Both the position numbers and the translations under genes were made by a program. A DNA stretch of 64,000 nt from CAVUEG01 sp963740525 (GTDB lineage: Bacteria; Actinomycetota; Actinomycetes; Propionibacteriales; Nocardioidaceae), in NCBI GenBank assembly GCA_963740525.1, contig CAVUEG010000006.1, positions 124,001-188,000 of the forward strand. Reading direction: 5' to 3'. This document shows, piece by piece, positions 52,333 through 61,135 of this stretch. Position 1 is the first letter of the stretch; each line of letters opens with the position of its first letter. The notes below the pieces were generated by a model. The model was not told where the DNA came from and did no database searches. It saw only the letters and a list, made by a program, of their open reading frames with translations.

Positions 52333-53705
52333 GAGCCGGCGCTTCCCGAGCGCAGCATGGTTCGCGCCTCCCCGACGGTCACCACGGATCCCGTGACCAG
52401 AACGCCACCGGAACCGATCGCCTCACCGAACACTCCCCCGGCCTCGGCCAGTGCGGCAGCCTGGTCGATCGCCTCGGCCAGCCGAGGGGCCACGCTCACC
52501 CGGTCCTGCCCGAAGATCCCTCGTGCCGCCTCGGCGAGCTCCTCGGCCGGCATCGACCGCGGGGTCGAGTTCTCGGTGCACACGATGTGGCCGAGCGCCG
52601 GCTCGAGCGCGGCCAGTAGCCCGTCGTAGTCCTTGTCGACCATCACGGCCACCACTCCGATCAAGGGGCTGAACGCGAACGAGTCGTCGAGTGCTTCGGT
52701 GAGCGCAGCGGCACCGTGCGGGTTGTGGGCGGCGTCCAGCACGATCGTCGGACTGCGTCGGACCACCTCGAGCCGTCCGGGCGAGGTCACCTGGGCGAAG
52801 GCCTCGCGGACCAGGTCGCCGTCCAGCGGGTCCTCGCCGCCGGCGAACGCTTCGACCGCCGCGAGGGCGATCGCCGCGTTGCCCGCCTGGTGCGCGCCGT
52901 ACAACGGGAGGAAGACCTCGTCGTAGGTGCCCCGAAGCCCCTGGAGCGAGAGCATCTGGCCGCCGACCGCGGGCACCCGGCTGCCGACCCCGAAGTCCAC
53001 GCCCTCCCACTTCGCGGTGGCTCCGACCTCGGCACAGCGTTCCAGGAGGATGTCGCGGACGGCTTCGGACTGCTCGGCGAGCACCGCCGTCGCACCCGGC
53101 TTGATGATCCCGGCCTTCTCGCGGGCGATGGAAACCTCGTCGGAGCCCAGGTAGCGGTCGTGGTCTATCCCGATGGGCAGCACGACAGCGACGGTCCCGT
53201 CGGCGACGTTCGTCGCGTCCCAGGAGCCCCCCATGCCGACCTCGACGACCGCAGCGTCGACCGGTGCGTCGGCGAACGCGGCGTAGGCCATGCCGACGAC
53301 GGTCTCGAAGAAGGAGAGCGGGTGCGCCTCACTCTCGTCGACCAGGTGGGTGTACGGCGCGACGTCGTTGAACGCGGCGACGAAGGCCTCCTCGCTCAAC
53401 GGCTCGCCGTCGATGGAGATCCGTTCGGTCATCGACTCGAGGTGCGGGCTGGTGAACCGTCCGGTGCGCAGGCCCATCGCCCTCAGCAGCGTGTCGACCA
53501 TCCGGGAGGTGGAGGTCTTGCCGTTCGTCCCGGTGAGGTGGATGACGGGGTAGGCGTGCTGGGGGTCCCCGAGGAGCTCGGTGAAGGCGGCGATCCGGTC
53601 CAGCGAGGGCTCGAGCCGGGTCTCGGGCCAGCGCGAGAGCAGGGCGTCCTCGGCCTCGGCGAAGCTCTCCGCGGCGCGCGGCAGGGAGGTGGGTGAGTCG
53701 GTCAT
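52329..53705 (-). CDS. folC: Folylpolyglutamate synthase/dihydrofolate synthase
   Basis: 458 aa. Mur-ligase-like P-loop GTNGKTST, then TSPHLESMTERI and VVEVGMGGSWDATNV. It adds glutamates to folates and joins dihydropteroate to glutamate. Divergent from valS across a 116-bp gap. Pairs functionally with folE in the window, though the two are 31 kb apart. Confidence 0.95.
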   Translation of the reverse strand: MTDSPTSLPRAAESFAEAEDALLSRWPETRLEPSLDRIAAFTELLGDPQHAYPVIHLTGTNGKTSTSRMVDTLLRAMGLRTGRFTSPHLESMTERISIDGEPLSEEAFVAAFNDVAPYTHLVDESEAHPLSFFETVVGMAYAAFADAPVDAAVVEVGMGGSWDATNVADGTVAVVLPIGIDHDRYLGSDEVSIAREKAGIIKPGATAVLAEQSEAVRDILLERCAEVGATAKWEGVDFGVGSRVPAVGGQMLSLQGLRGTYDEVFLPLYGAHQAGNAAIALAAVEAFAGGEDPLDGDLVREAFAQVTSPGRLEVVRRSPTIVLDAAHNPHGAAALTEALDDSFAFSPLIGVVAVMVDKDYDGLLAALEPALGHIVCTENSTPRSMPAEELAEAARGIFGQDRVSVAPRLAEAIDQAAALAEAGGVFGEAIGSGGVLVTGSVVTVGEARTMLRSGSAGS

Positions 53706-53807
53706 GGCTGCCTGAGTCTACGGGCGTACGCCGGGGCGGCCGGTCGGCGGGACCGCCGGCCGGGAGGCTCCGGGGGAACTCGGTCGAGAAGGACGGTGGG
53801 CCCCGAC

Positions 53808-53813
53808 TAGGAT
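53808..53813 (+). promoter_or_regulatory. -10 element of valS, predicted leaderless start
   Basis: TAGGAT at 53808-53813 places the transcription start on or within two bases of the valS ATG at 53822. No SD lies in front of the ATG, which fits a leaderless mRNA. The -35 is poorly defined. Confidence 0.6.
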
Positions 53814-53821
53814 TTCGGACC

Positions 53822-56449
53822 ATGACACACACGCCGACGCCTGACCTGTCCGAGAAGCACGCGCCCGCGACGGCGGCCGGCGTCTCGGTACCGGACAAGC
53901 CGGCACTGGAGGGGCTGGAGCAGGTCTGGTCGGCTCGCTGGAAGGCCGACGACACCTACGCGTTCGACCGCACCCGGCCCCGCAGCGAGGTCTACTCGAT
54001 CGACACTCCCCCGCCGACCGTCAGCGGGAGCCTGCACGTCGGCCACGTCTTCTCCTACACCCACACCGACCTGATCGCCCGCTTCCAGCGGATGCGTGGC
54101 AAGACCGTCTTCTACCCGATGGGCTGGGACGACAACGGACTCCCGACCGAGCGGCGGGTCCAGAACTACTACGGCGTTCGTTGCGACCCGAGCCTGCCCT
54201 TCGACCCCGACTTCACCCCTCCGGAGAAGCCGGACGCGAAGCGGCAGATCCCGATCAGCCGTCCGAACTTCGTGGCCCTCTGCGAGCAGCTGGTCGAGCA
54301 GGACGAGGAGATCTTCGAGTCCCTGTGGCGCACGCTCGGCCTCTCGGTCGACTGGAAGCAGCACTACACGACCATCGGTACGAAGTCGCAGACCGCCAGC
54401 CAGCGCGCCTTCCTGCGCAACTTCGCCCGCGGCGAGGCCTACCTCCAGGAGGCGCCCACGCTCTGGGACGTCACGTTCCAGACCGCCGTGGCTCAGGCCG
54501 AGCTCGAGGCCCGCGAGTACCCCGGCGCCTACCACCGGGTGGCCTTCCACGCCCAGTCCGGACAGCCTGGCGGGTCGGACCGCGTCTACATCGAGACGAC
54601 CAGGCCCGAGCTGATCCCCAGCGTCGTCGCGCTGGTCGCGCACCCCGACGACGAGCGTTACCAGCCTCTCTTCGGCACCACCGTGACCAGCCCCGTCTTC
54701 GGCGTCGAGATCCCGGTCCTGGCCCACCCGCTCGCGGAGATGGACAAGGGCGCGGGCATCGCCATGTGCTGCACCTTCGGTGACCTCACCGACGTCACCT
54801 GGTGGCGCGAGCTGGACCTGCCCGTCCGCACCGTGATCGGCCGGGATGGCCGGATGACCCGCGAGACCCCCGAGTGGCTCTCCAGCGACCAGGCGGCCGA
54901 GGCGTACGAGGATCTCAAGGGGAAGACCTCGTTCTCATCGCGCGAGGCGATGGTGGCCAAGCTGCGCGAGAGCGGCGACCTCGACGGCGAGCCCAAGCCC
55001 ACGCAGCGGATGACGAACTTCTACGAGAAGGGCGACAAGCCGCTCGAGATCGTCGCCACCCGCCAGTGGTACATCCGCAACGGCGGCCGCGACACCGAGC
55101 TGCGCACCGAGATGATCGAGCGCGGCGCGGAGGTCCAGTGGATTCCGGGCCACATGAAGCACCGCTACGACAACTGGGTCGGCGGCCTCAACGGCGACTG
55201 GCTGATCTCGCGCCAGCGATTCTTCGGGATCCCGTTCCCGGTCTGGTACCCCCTCGACGGGGACGGCGAGCCCGACTATGCCCACCCGCTGATGCCGAGT
55301 GAGGCGGAGCTGCCGGTCGACCCGTCGACCGACGCTCCCCGCGGCTACTCCGAGGACCAGCGAGGGAAGGCCGGTGGCTTCGTCGGCGACCCCGACATCA
55401 TGGACACCTGGGCGACCTCGTCCCTCACCCCGCAGATCGCAGGCGGCTGGGAGACCGACGACGACCTGTTCCAGCGCGTCTTCCCGATGGACCTGTGCAC
55501 GCACGCCCACGACATCATCCGGACCTGGCTCTTCTCACGCATCGTGCGGGCCCACTTCGAGCACCACACGGCTCCGTGGTCGCACGCGCTGATCTCGGGC
55601 TTCATCGTCGACCCCGACCGCAAGAAGATGTCGAAGTCCAAGGGGAACGCCGTCGTCCCCTCCGACGTGCTCGACAAGTACGGCGCGGACGCCGTGCGCT
55701 GGCGCGCCGCCATGGCCCGCCCGGGTCTGGACTCGCCGTTCGACGAGAGCCAGATGAAGGTCGGCCGACGCCTGGCGATGAAGGTCCTCAACGTGTCCCG
55801 TTTCGTGCTGGGCAGCGTCGGCGGGACGGCGACGACACCCGAGGCGGTGACCGACCCGGTCGACTGCGCGATGCTCGCCCGGCTCAGCCTGGTGGTCGAA
55901 AAGGCCACCGAGGCGTTCGCGGCGTACGACTACACCACCGCACTGGAGGTGGCTGAGAAGTTCTTCTGGGAGTTCTGCGACGACTACGTCGAGCTGGTCA
56001 AGGAGCGCGCGTACGCCGACCGCCCGGGTGCCGACTCGGCCCGCGCGGCGCTCGGGGTCGCCCTCCACGTCCAGCTCAGGCTGCTGGCACCGTTCCTTCC
56101 CTACGTGACCGAGGAGGTCTGGTCGTGGTGGCAGCAGGGCTCGGTGCACCTGCAGTCCTGGCCGGTCCCCTCCGAGCTCGGCACCGCCCGCTCGGCGGAC
56201 CCGACCATGCTCGACGTCGTCGCAGGCGCACTGGCGGGCATCCGCGGCGCCAAGTCGACGGCGAAGGTCTCGATGCGCACCGAGCTCGGTGCCGTGACGG
56301 TCAGCGGTCCGGAGTCCGCGCTCGCGCTGCTGCAGCACGCCTCGGCAGACCTGCGCGCGGTCGGACGGATCACCGGCGAGCTGGTGTTCGAGCCGTCGCA
56401 TGACGGCACCGAGATCGCAGTCCGGGCCGAGGTCCTGCCCGCCGGGTGA
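53822..56449 (+). CDS. valS: Valyl-tRNA synthetase
   Basis: 875 aa. Class Ia: the HIGH box is HVGH in GSLHVGHVFSYT, and KMSKS is KKMSKSKGN. An editing domain (TTRPELIPSVVALVAHPDDERY) clears Thr errors. The C-terminal coiled coil is short or absent. Divergent from folC, convergent with clpX. Predicted to be read from a leaderless transcript. Confidence 0.97.
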   Translation: MTHTPTPDLSEKHAPATAAGVSVPDKPALEGLEQVWSARWKADDTYAFDRTRPRSEVYSIDTPPPTVSGSLHVGHVFSYTHTDLIARFQRMRGKTVFYPMGWDDNGLPTERRVQNYYGVRCDPSLPFDPDFTPPEKPDAKRQIPISRPNFVALCEQLVEQDEEIFESLWRTLGLSVDWKQHYTTIGTKSQTASQRAFLRNFARGEAYLQEAPTLWDVTFQTAVAQAELEAREYPGAYHRVAFHAQSGQPGGSDRVYIETTRPELIPSVVALVAHPDDERYQPLFGTTVTSPVFGVEIPVLAHPLAEMDKGAGIAMCCTFGDLTDVTWWRELDLPVRTVIGRDGRMTRETPEWLSSDQAAEAYEDLKGKTSFSSREAMVAKLRESGDLDGEPKPTQRMTNFYEKGDKPLEIVATRQWYIRNGGRDTELRTEMIERGAEVQWIPGHMKHRYDNWVGGLNGDWLISRQRFFGIPFPVWYPLDGDGEPDYAHPLMPSEAELPVDPSTDAPRGYSEDQRGKAGGFVGDPDIMDTWATSSLTPQIAGGWETDDDLFQRVFPMDLCTHAHDIIRTWLFSRIVRAHFEHHTAPWSHALISGFIVDPDRKKMSKSKGNAVVPSDVLDKYGADAVRWRAAMARPGLDSPFDESQMKVGRRLAMKVLNVSRFVLGSVGGTATTPEAVTDPVDCAMLARLSLVVEKATEAFAAYDYTTALEVAEKFFWEFCDDYVELVKERAYADRPGADSARAALGVALHVQLRLLAPFLPYVTEEVWSWWQQGSVHLQSWPVPSELGTARSADPTMLDVVAGALAGIRGAKSTAKVSMRTELGAVTVSGPESALALLQHASADLRAVGRITGELVFEPSHDGTEIAVRAEVLPAG

Positions 56450-56476
56450 ACCGGCCGGCGCGCCGAGAGCGTCTGG

Positions 56477-57757
56477 CTAGGCCGACTTCTTCTTCTTCGG
56501 CTCTTCCTCACGCGGCACGAGCGTGGGGTACACCTTGTCGGAGACCACCTCGCCGGTCACGACGACCTTGGCGATGTCGCCCCTGGAGGGGACCTCGTAC
56601 ATCACGTTGAGGAGCACCTCCTCGATGATCGCGCGGAGCCCGCGGGCGCCCGTGCCTCGCTCCATCGCGGCATCCGCGATGGCCTGGACCGCGTCGAGGG
56701 TGAACTCGAGCTCGACTCCGTCCAGGTCGAAGAGCTTCTGGTACTGCTTGATCAAGGCGTTGCGCGGGACCGTGAGGATCTGGACCAGAGCCTCGTTGTC
56801 GAGCTTGTTGACGTTGGCGATCAGCGGGAGCCTGCCGATGAACTCGGGGATCAGCCCGAACTTCACCAGGTCCTCGGGACGGACGTGGTTGAGCATCTCG
56901 TCGCTGTCGCGCTCGCGGGCGCTGCGCATCTCTGCGGTGAAGCCCAGCGACTTCTTGCCCACCCGCTGCTCGATGATGTGCTCCAGACCGGCGAAGGCAC
57001 CGCCGACGACGAACAGGATGTTCGTGGTGTCGATCTGGATGAACTCCTGGTGCGGGTGCTTGCGACCGCCCTGCGGGGGCACCGAGGCGGTGGTGCCCTC
57101 GAGGATCTTCAGCAGCGCCTGCTGCACGCCCTCACCGGAGACGTCGCGCGTGATCGAAGGGTTCTCGGCCTTGCGGGCCACCTTGTCGATCTCGTCGATG
57201 TAGATGATCCCCGTCTCGGCCTTCTTGACGTCGTAGTCGGCCGCCTGGATCAGCTTGAGCAGGATGTTCTCGACGTCCTCGCCGACGTAGCCCGCCTCGG
57301 TCAACGCCGTGGCGTCCGCGATCGCGAAGGGCACGTTCAGCATCCGGGCGAGTGTCTGGGCGAGGTAGGTCTTGCCGCAGCCGGTCGGCCCGATCACCAG
57401 GATGTTGGACTTGGCGACCTCGACGGTTTCGTCACCCTTGCGGCTGGCGCCGCTGATGACGCCGGCCTGGACCCGCTTGTAGTGGTTGTAGACGGCCACC
57501 GCGAGGGACTTCTTCGCGGTCTCCTGGCCGATCACGTAGGAGTTGAGGAACTCGAAGATCTCGCGCGGCTTGGGCAGCTCCTCGAGGCCGACCTCGGTCC
57601 CCTCGCTGAGCTCCTCCTCGATGATCTCGTTGCACAGGTCGATGCACTCGTCGCAGATGTACACACCGGGCCCTGCGATGAGCTTCTTGACCTGCTTCTG
57701 GCTCTTTCCGCAGAACGAGCACTTCAGCAGGTCGCCTCCGTCACCGATGCGTGCCAC
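56477..57757 (-). CDS. clpX: ATP-dependent Clp protease ATPase subunit ClpX
   Basis: 426 aa from a GTG at 57757 with GAGGAG 9 nt upstream. An N-terminal zinc-binding domain (CSFCGKSQ, CDECIDLC), AAA+ Walker A GPTGCGKT, Walker B IIYIDEIDK, and the pore loop and IGF loop (IGRLPLIAN region, EFIGRL) are visible. It unfolds substrates for ClpP1P2. In the same direction as clpP2, with a 194-bp gap between. Confidence 0.97.
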   Translation of the reverse strand: MARIGDGGDLLKCSFCGKSQKQVKKLIAGPGVYICDECIDLCNEIIEEELSEGTEVGLEELPKPREIFEFLNSYVIGQETAKKSLAVAVYNHYKRVQAGVISGASRKGDETVEVAKSNILVIGPTGCGKTYLAQTLARMLNVPFAIADATALTEAGYVGEDVENILLKLIQAADYDVKKAETGIIYIDEIDKVARKAENPSITRDVSGEGVQQALLKILEGTTASVPPQGGRKHPHQEFIQIDTTNILFVVGGAFAGLEHIIEQRVGKKSLGFTAEMRSARERDSDEMLNHVRPEDLVKFGLIPEFIGRLPLIANVNKLDNEALVQILTVPRNALIKQYQKLFDLDGVELEFTLDAVQAIADAAMERGTGARGLRAIIEEVLLNVMYEVPSRGDIAKVVVTGEVVSDKVYPTLVPREEEPKKKKSA

Positions 57758-57881
57758 AGGCGACGACTCCTCACAACTCAGGCCAGTGTGCTCCACACCG
57801 GCGTCCTACTTCACGTCCTACCGAAGGTACCCCGTCGTGCCCCCGTTTGGGGGAGGACACGACAAGCCGTGCGACAGCTCT

Positions 57882-57960
57882 CAGACCAACCCAGACCCAG
57901 CCCAGACCAGACCAGACAAGGCCCGCAAGGCCCAGACCGGCCCAGACCGGCTCAGACCAG
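57882..57960. repeat. Degenerate CAGACC repeat tract at the 3' end of clpP2
   Basis: About ten imperfect copies of CCCAGACC (often CCCAGACCGG) run from 57882 to 57960, crossing the clpP2 stop (57952). It fills much of the clpP2-clpX gap. On the minus strand it reads GGTCTGGGCC, which can fold on itself. Possibly a processing or pausing element, or a neutral minisatellite. Confidence 0.8.
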
Positions 57961-58635
57961 GGCGGTTGCCTTGCGAGACTCGAGGATCGAGTCGATCAGG
58001 CCGTACTCCACGGCACCCTGGGCGGTGAGGATCTTGTCGCGCTCGATGTCGTGGCTGACGTCCTCGATGGTCTTGCCCGTGTGCTCGGCGATCATCTTCT
58101 CCAGCAGCTCACGCATCCGGAGGATCTCGTTCGCCTGGATCTCGATGTCGGAGGCCTGCCCGTAGGTGCCCTCCGTGTAGGGCTGGTGGATCAGGATCCG
58201 GCTGTTCGGCAGCGCCAGCCGCTTGCCGGGGGCTCCGGCCGCGAGCAGGATCGCCGCCGCAGAGGCGGCCTGGCCCAGGCAGACCGTCTGGATGTCCGGC
58301 TGGACGAACCGCATGGTGTCGTAGATCGCGGTCAGCGCCGTGAAGGAGCCGCCGGGGCTGTTGATGTAGATCTGGATGTCCCGGTCGGGGTCCATCGTCT
58401 CCAGGCACAGGAGCTGGGCCATCACCGCGTTGGCGATGTCGTCCGAGATCGGGGTGCCGAGGAAGATGATCCGCTCCTCGAAGAGCTTGGCGTACGGGTC
58501 GATCCGGCGGACGCCGTACGACGTGCGCTCCTCCCACTGCGGGATGTAGTAGTTGGCTCGCGGCTCGGCCACCTGGGGAGCGCGACCGCCAGGGGCTCCG
58601 TTGCCGGAGAGACCAGGGATGTGGCTGCTAGTCAT
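57952..58635 (-). CDS. clpP2: ATP-dependent Clp protease proteolytic subunit ClpP2
   Basis: 227 aa with a 30-residue N-terminal extension. Catalytic triad Ser125 (LGQAASAAA), His150 (LIHQPYTEG) and Asp196 (SHDIERDK). Actinobacteria assemble mixed ClpP1P2 barrels, and the extension may be processed. It lies 13 bp after clpP1 on the same strand. Confidence 0.96.
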   Translation of the reverse strand: MTSSHIPGLSGNGAPGGRAPQVAEPRANYYIPQWEERTSYGVRRIDPYAKLFEERIIFLGTPISDDIANAVMAQLLCLETMDPDRDIQIYINSPGGSFTALTAIYDTMRFVQPDIQTVCLGQAASAAAILLAAGAPGKRLALPNSRILIHQPYTEGTYGQASDIEIQANEILRMRELLEKMIAEHTGKTIEDVSHDIERDKILTAQGAVEYGLIDSILESRKATALV

Positions 58636-58648
58636 GTCGACCTCCTGG

Positions 58649-59278
58649 TCACTTGTTCCGGGCCGGACGGCCCTCGTCGGCCACCTGGCGCGCGCTGTTG
58701 ATCACGTTGTCGATGAAGCCGTACTCCTTGGCCTGATCGGCGGTGAACCAACGGTCGCGGTCGGCGTCGCGCTCGACCTGCTCCACGCTCTGGCCCGTGT
58801 GCACGGCGATGAGGTCGAAGAGGACCTTCTTGATGTGCAGCGACTGCTGCGCCTGGATCTTGATGTCGGAGGCCGAGCCACCCATGCCGCCGGACGGCTG
58901 GTGCATCATGATGCGCGCGTGGGGCAGGGCGTAACGCTTGCCCGCCGCGCCGGCGCAGAGGAGGAACTGCCCCATCGACGCGGCGAGGCCCATGGCCACA
59001 GTCGCGACGTCGTTGGGGATGTAGTTCATCGTGTCGTAGATCGCCATGCCTGAGTCCACGGAGCCACCGGGACTGTTGATGTGCAGGAAGATGTCGGCCT
59101 CGGGGTCCTCCGCACTCAGCAGCAGCATCTGCGCACAGATCGCGTTCGCGTTCTGGTCGCGCACCTCGGAACCGAGGAAGATGATCCGCTCGCGAAGGAG
59201 CCGTTGGTAAATGTGGTCGTCGAGCCCGTACGTCGGGACTCCACCACCGTCCATCTGGGGGCGCTCGTAGTCGTTCAC
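58649..59278 (-). CDS. clpP1: ATP-dependent Clp protease proteolytic subunit ClpP1
   Basis: 209 aa from a GTG at 59278. Triad Ser101 (MGLAASMGQ), His126 (MMHQPSGG), Asp171 (RDADRDRWF). First gene of clpP1-clpP2, behind a ClgR-like box. A TAGGGT -10-like hexamer (59286-59291) just ahead of the GTG suggests a leaderless transcript. Confidence 0.96.
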   Translation of the reverse strand: MNDYERPQMDGGGVPTYGLDDHIYQRLLRERIIFLGSEVRDQNANAICAQMLLLSAEDPEADIFLHINSPGGSVDSGMAIYDTMNYIPNDVATVAMGLAASMGQFLLCAGAAGKRYALPHARIMMHQPSGGMGGSASDIKIQAQQSLHIKKVLFDLIAVHTGQSVEQVERDADRDRWFTADQAKEYGFIDNVINSARQVADEGRPARNK

Positions 59279-59328
59279 GTGTGCGACCCTAGCCCGACCT
59301 CGGCTTCATTCCACGAGGAACCCCCTTG

Positions 59329-59346
59329 TGTTCGCCCACAGCGGAT
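59329..59346 (-). promoter_or_regulatory. ClgR-type operator upstream of clpP1
   Basis: The core CGC-CCACA-GCG at 59333-59343 matches the core of the ClgR consensus as I recall it (CGC, pyrimidine, N, A, N, purine, GCG). Flanks fit on the left only. It is centred about 60 bp upstream of clpP1, where an activator would bind. ClgR drives clpP genes in Corynebacterium, Streptomyces and Mycobacterium. clgR itself is not in the window. Confidence 0.55.
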
Positions 59347-59356
59347 TCCCGCTCGC

Positions 59357-59821
59357 TCACCTCGCCTCAACGGTCGCCTTGATCCGGTCCAGGGTGCTGC
59401 GCAGTCCCTCCCCGAGCTCGCGGTCGTGTCCCGCGGCTCCGCCGATCACGGGTCCCATGAGACTGGTGGCCACGCCGTACCCGCGCAGGTCGCGGCGACT
59501 CGTCAACCGAGTGCGCCCCTCCCCCACCGGCTCGAGCTCGTAGGTCCACGTCGCACCCGACTCCCGTGTCCGCCAGGCCACCGCACGGTCAGCCTCGAAG
59601 CGGATCACCCGCGACGTGGTCGGCCAGGCCACGAGCCCGCGTCGGTTGATCCCCAGCAGGAGCGCACCGAGGCCACGCCTGCCCCCTACGAACCAGAGGC
59701 GGCGCAGCTCCGGGCTCCACTCGGGCATCCGGGTGACGTCGGAGACGACCGACCAGACCTCCTCCGGTGGAGCATCGATCTCGACCGAGCTGGTCAGGGG
59801 CAGAGGTGTGGCCTTCGGCAT
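59357..59821 (-). CDS. SRPBCC family protein (START/polyketide-cyclase-like)
   Basis: 154 aa from the ATG at 59821. It has the lipid- or polyketide-binding SRPBCC fold: VEIDAPPEEVWSVVSDVTRMPEWSPELRR at the N-terminus and RTRLTSRRDLRGYG later. It ends with a helix of charged residues (LRSTLDRIKATVEAR). Ligand unknown. It starts 16 bp after the hydrolase. Confidence 0.82.
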   Translation of the reverse strand: MPKATPLPLTSSVEIDAPPEEVWSVVSDVTRMPEWSPELRRLWFVGGRRGLGALLLGINRRGLVAWPTTSRVIRFEADRAVAWRTRESGATWTYELEPVGEGRTRLTSRRDLRGYGVATSLMGPVIGGAAGHDRELGEGLRSTLDRIKATVEAR

Positions 59822-59837
59822 GGTGTCCTTCGGTACG

Positions 59838-61043
59838 TCAGGCGAGCCAGCGACGCAGCGCGTCGTGGACGTCGGGGTGGTTGAGGAGGGCGAAGTGTCC
59901 GCCCCTGATGTGCAGCACGTCGGCTCCCGGGAACATCTCCTCGCCGCGGCGCGGGCGCCCGAGTGCCGACGGGTAGCGCACGAGCATGTCACCCAGGACC
60001 TGGGAGACCGGATGCCTCCTGCTGGCGGCGAGAGTGGCCGCGACGAGGTGGTAGCGGGCGTTCGGCAGGTTCACCACGTCGCCGGACAGTCCCTGCCGCA
60101 GGTCGAGGATCCCGGTCGAGCGGTACTCCAGGATGCGTCCGAACGGCGCCGCCTCCGGCAGCCGGCCGAGCAGCCGTGCCCCGACGTCGACCGTCCGCTC
60201 CAGGGGTGCGCCGAGGTGGGGGGTGCCCAGCGTGACCACGTCGGTGACGAGGTCGGTCCACGGCGAGTCGCTGCGGGTGTCGACGGCACACGCCGCGCGG
60301 ACGATCAGCCCGCCCATCGAGTGGCCGATGAACGCGATCCGGCGTACGTCGGTGGGCCAGGCCGCGACCAGCCGGTCGAGGAGACTGGCCAGCGCCACGC
60401 CGTTCTCGGCGATCGGGAGGCCGGTGTTGACTCGGAGGAACACGGGCGTCCACCGACCTTCGGCCGCGAGGGTGTCGGCGTAGGTGCCGCCGGTCTCCTC
60501 GCGGTTGCGGTGCCAGAAGTGCTCGTTCTCTCCGAGTCCGTGCACGAAGACCACGAGGTCGCCGGTCGGGGACGGGTAGGCCTCGCGCAGCCCCGAGACC
60601 GTGAGTGGGACGTCCTGGCTGCGCCGACGAACCGCCATCTCGATGGTGAACTCGGAGTCGCCGTCGCGGAGTCGGTCGCCGATCAGCCCGTTGAGAGCGG
60701 CGACCGTGTGCCTGCCGCGCGGGCTGGTCTCGAAACGAGCACCGATACCGGCCCGGTCGGCGGCGCGGAGGGCTCGCCCGGCGCCGCGCAGTCCGGCGCC
60801 GAGGCCGCCGTACACCGCACCCGTGACCGAGTCGTGGATGCGCTGGGAGGCCCCGCTCGAGCCGCCGGTGAGCAGGCGCGTCAGTCCGAACGCCCGGCGC
60901 GCGACCGCGGCGTGGGTGTCGCGGGCCGCGCCCAGCAGCAGGTCCTCGGCATAGTCGCTCGCGAGCGCGGCCACACCGAGCACGCCGCCCGGTCGTGCCG
61001 GCCGGGACGCCTGTGGAGTCGGGCCAGCGCTGTACGTCGCCAT
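59838..61043 (-). CDS. Alpha/beta hydrolase (lipase/esterase-like)
   Basis: 401 aa from the ATG at 61043. The nucleophile elbow is GHSMGG with Ser in IAFIGHSMGGLI; an oxyanion motif VFVHGLGENEHFW precedes it, and a C-terminal GGHFALLNHPDVHDAL supplies the His. A 110-residue N-terminal helical part without catalytic motifs may bind partners. Substrate unknown. Followed by an SRPBCC protein with a 16-bp gap, so both may act on lipids. Confidence 0.88.
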   Translation of the reverse strand: MATYSAGPTPQASRPARPGGVLGVAALASDYAEDLLLGAARDTHAAVARRAFGLTRLLTGGSSGASQRIHDSVTGAVYGGLGAGLRGAGRALRAADRAGIGARFETSPRGRHTVAALNGLIGDRLRDGDSEFTIEMAVRRRSQDVPLTVSGLREAYPSPTGDLVVFVHGLGENEHFWHRNREETGGTYADTLAAEGRWTPVFLRVNTGLPIAENGVALASLLDRLVAAWPTDVRRIAFIGHSMGGLIVRAACAVDTRSDSPWTDLVTDVVTLGTPHLGAPLERTVDVGARLLGRLPEAAPFGRILEYRSTGILDLRQGLSGDVVNLPNARYHLVAATLAASRRHPVSQVLGDMLVRYPSALGRPRRGEEMFPGADVLHIRGGHFALLNHPDVHDALRRWLA

Positions 61044-61085
61044 ACCGCCAGTATGGCGCACCGTCCCGGCCTCCAGGAACAAGCG

Positions 61086-61119
61086 CGCCGGCCCGCCACC
61101 TGACGGTGACGGGCCGGCG
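61086..61119 (-). terminator. Hairpin terminator after tig
   Basis: CGCCGGCCCG (61086-61095) pairs with CGGGCCGGCG (61110-61119), and CACC with GGTG inside, around a TGAC loop. It sits 17 bp after the tig stop. There is no U run, as is common in Actinobacteria. Confidence 0.75.
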
Positions 61120-61135
61120 GGAGTACGACCGGGGC

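Noticed and set aside
53706..53821. Attenuator before valS
   Set aside because: The gap has a GC-rich stem but no U run, and no Val-codon leader peptide; the -10 lies at the ATG.
57882..57960. CRISPR array
   Set aside because: Units are about 8-10 bp, without unique spacers of 25-40 bp; it is a degenerate minisatellite.
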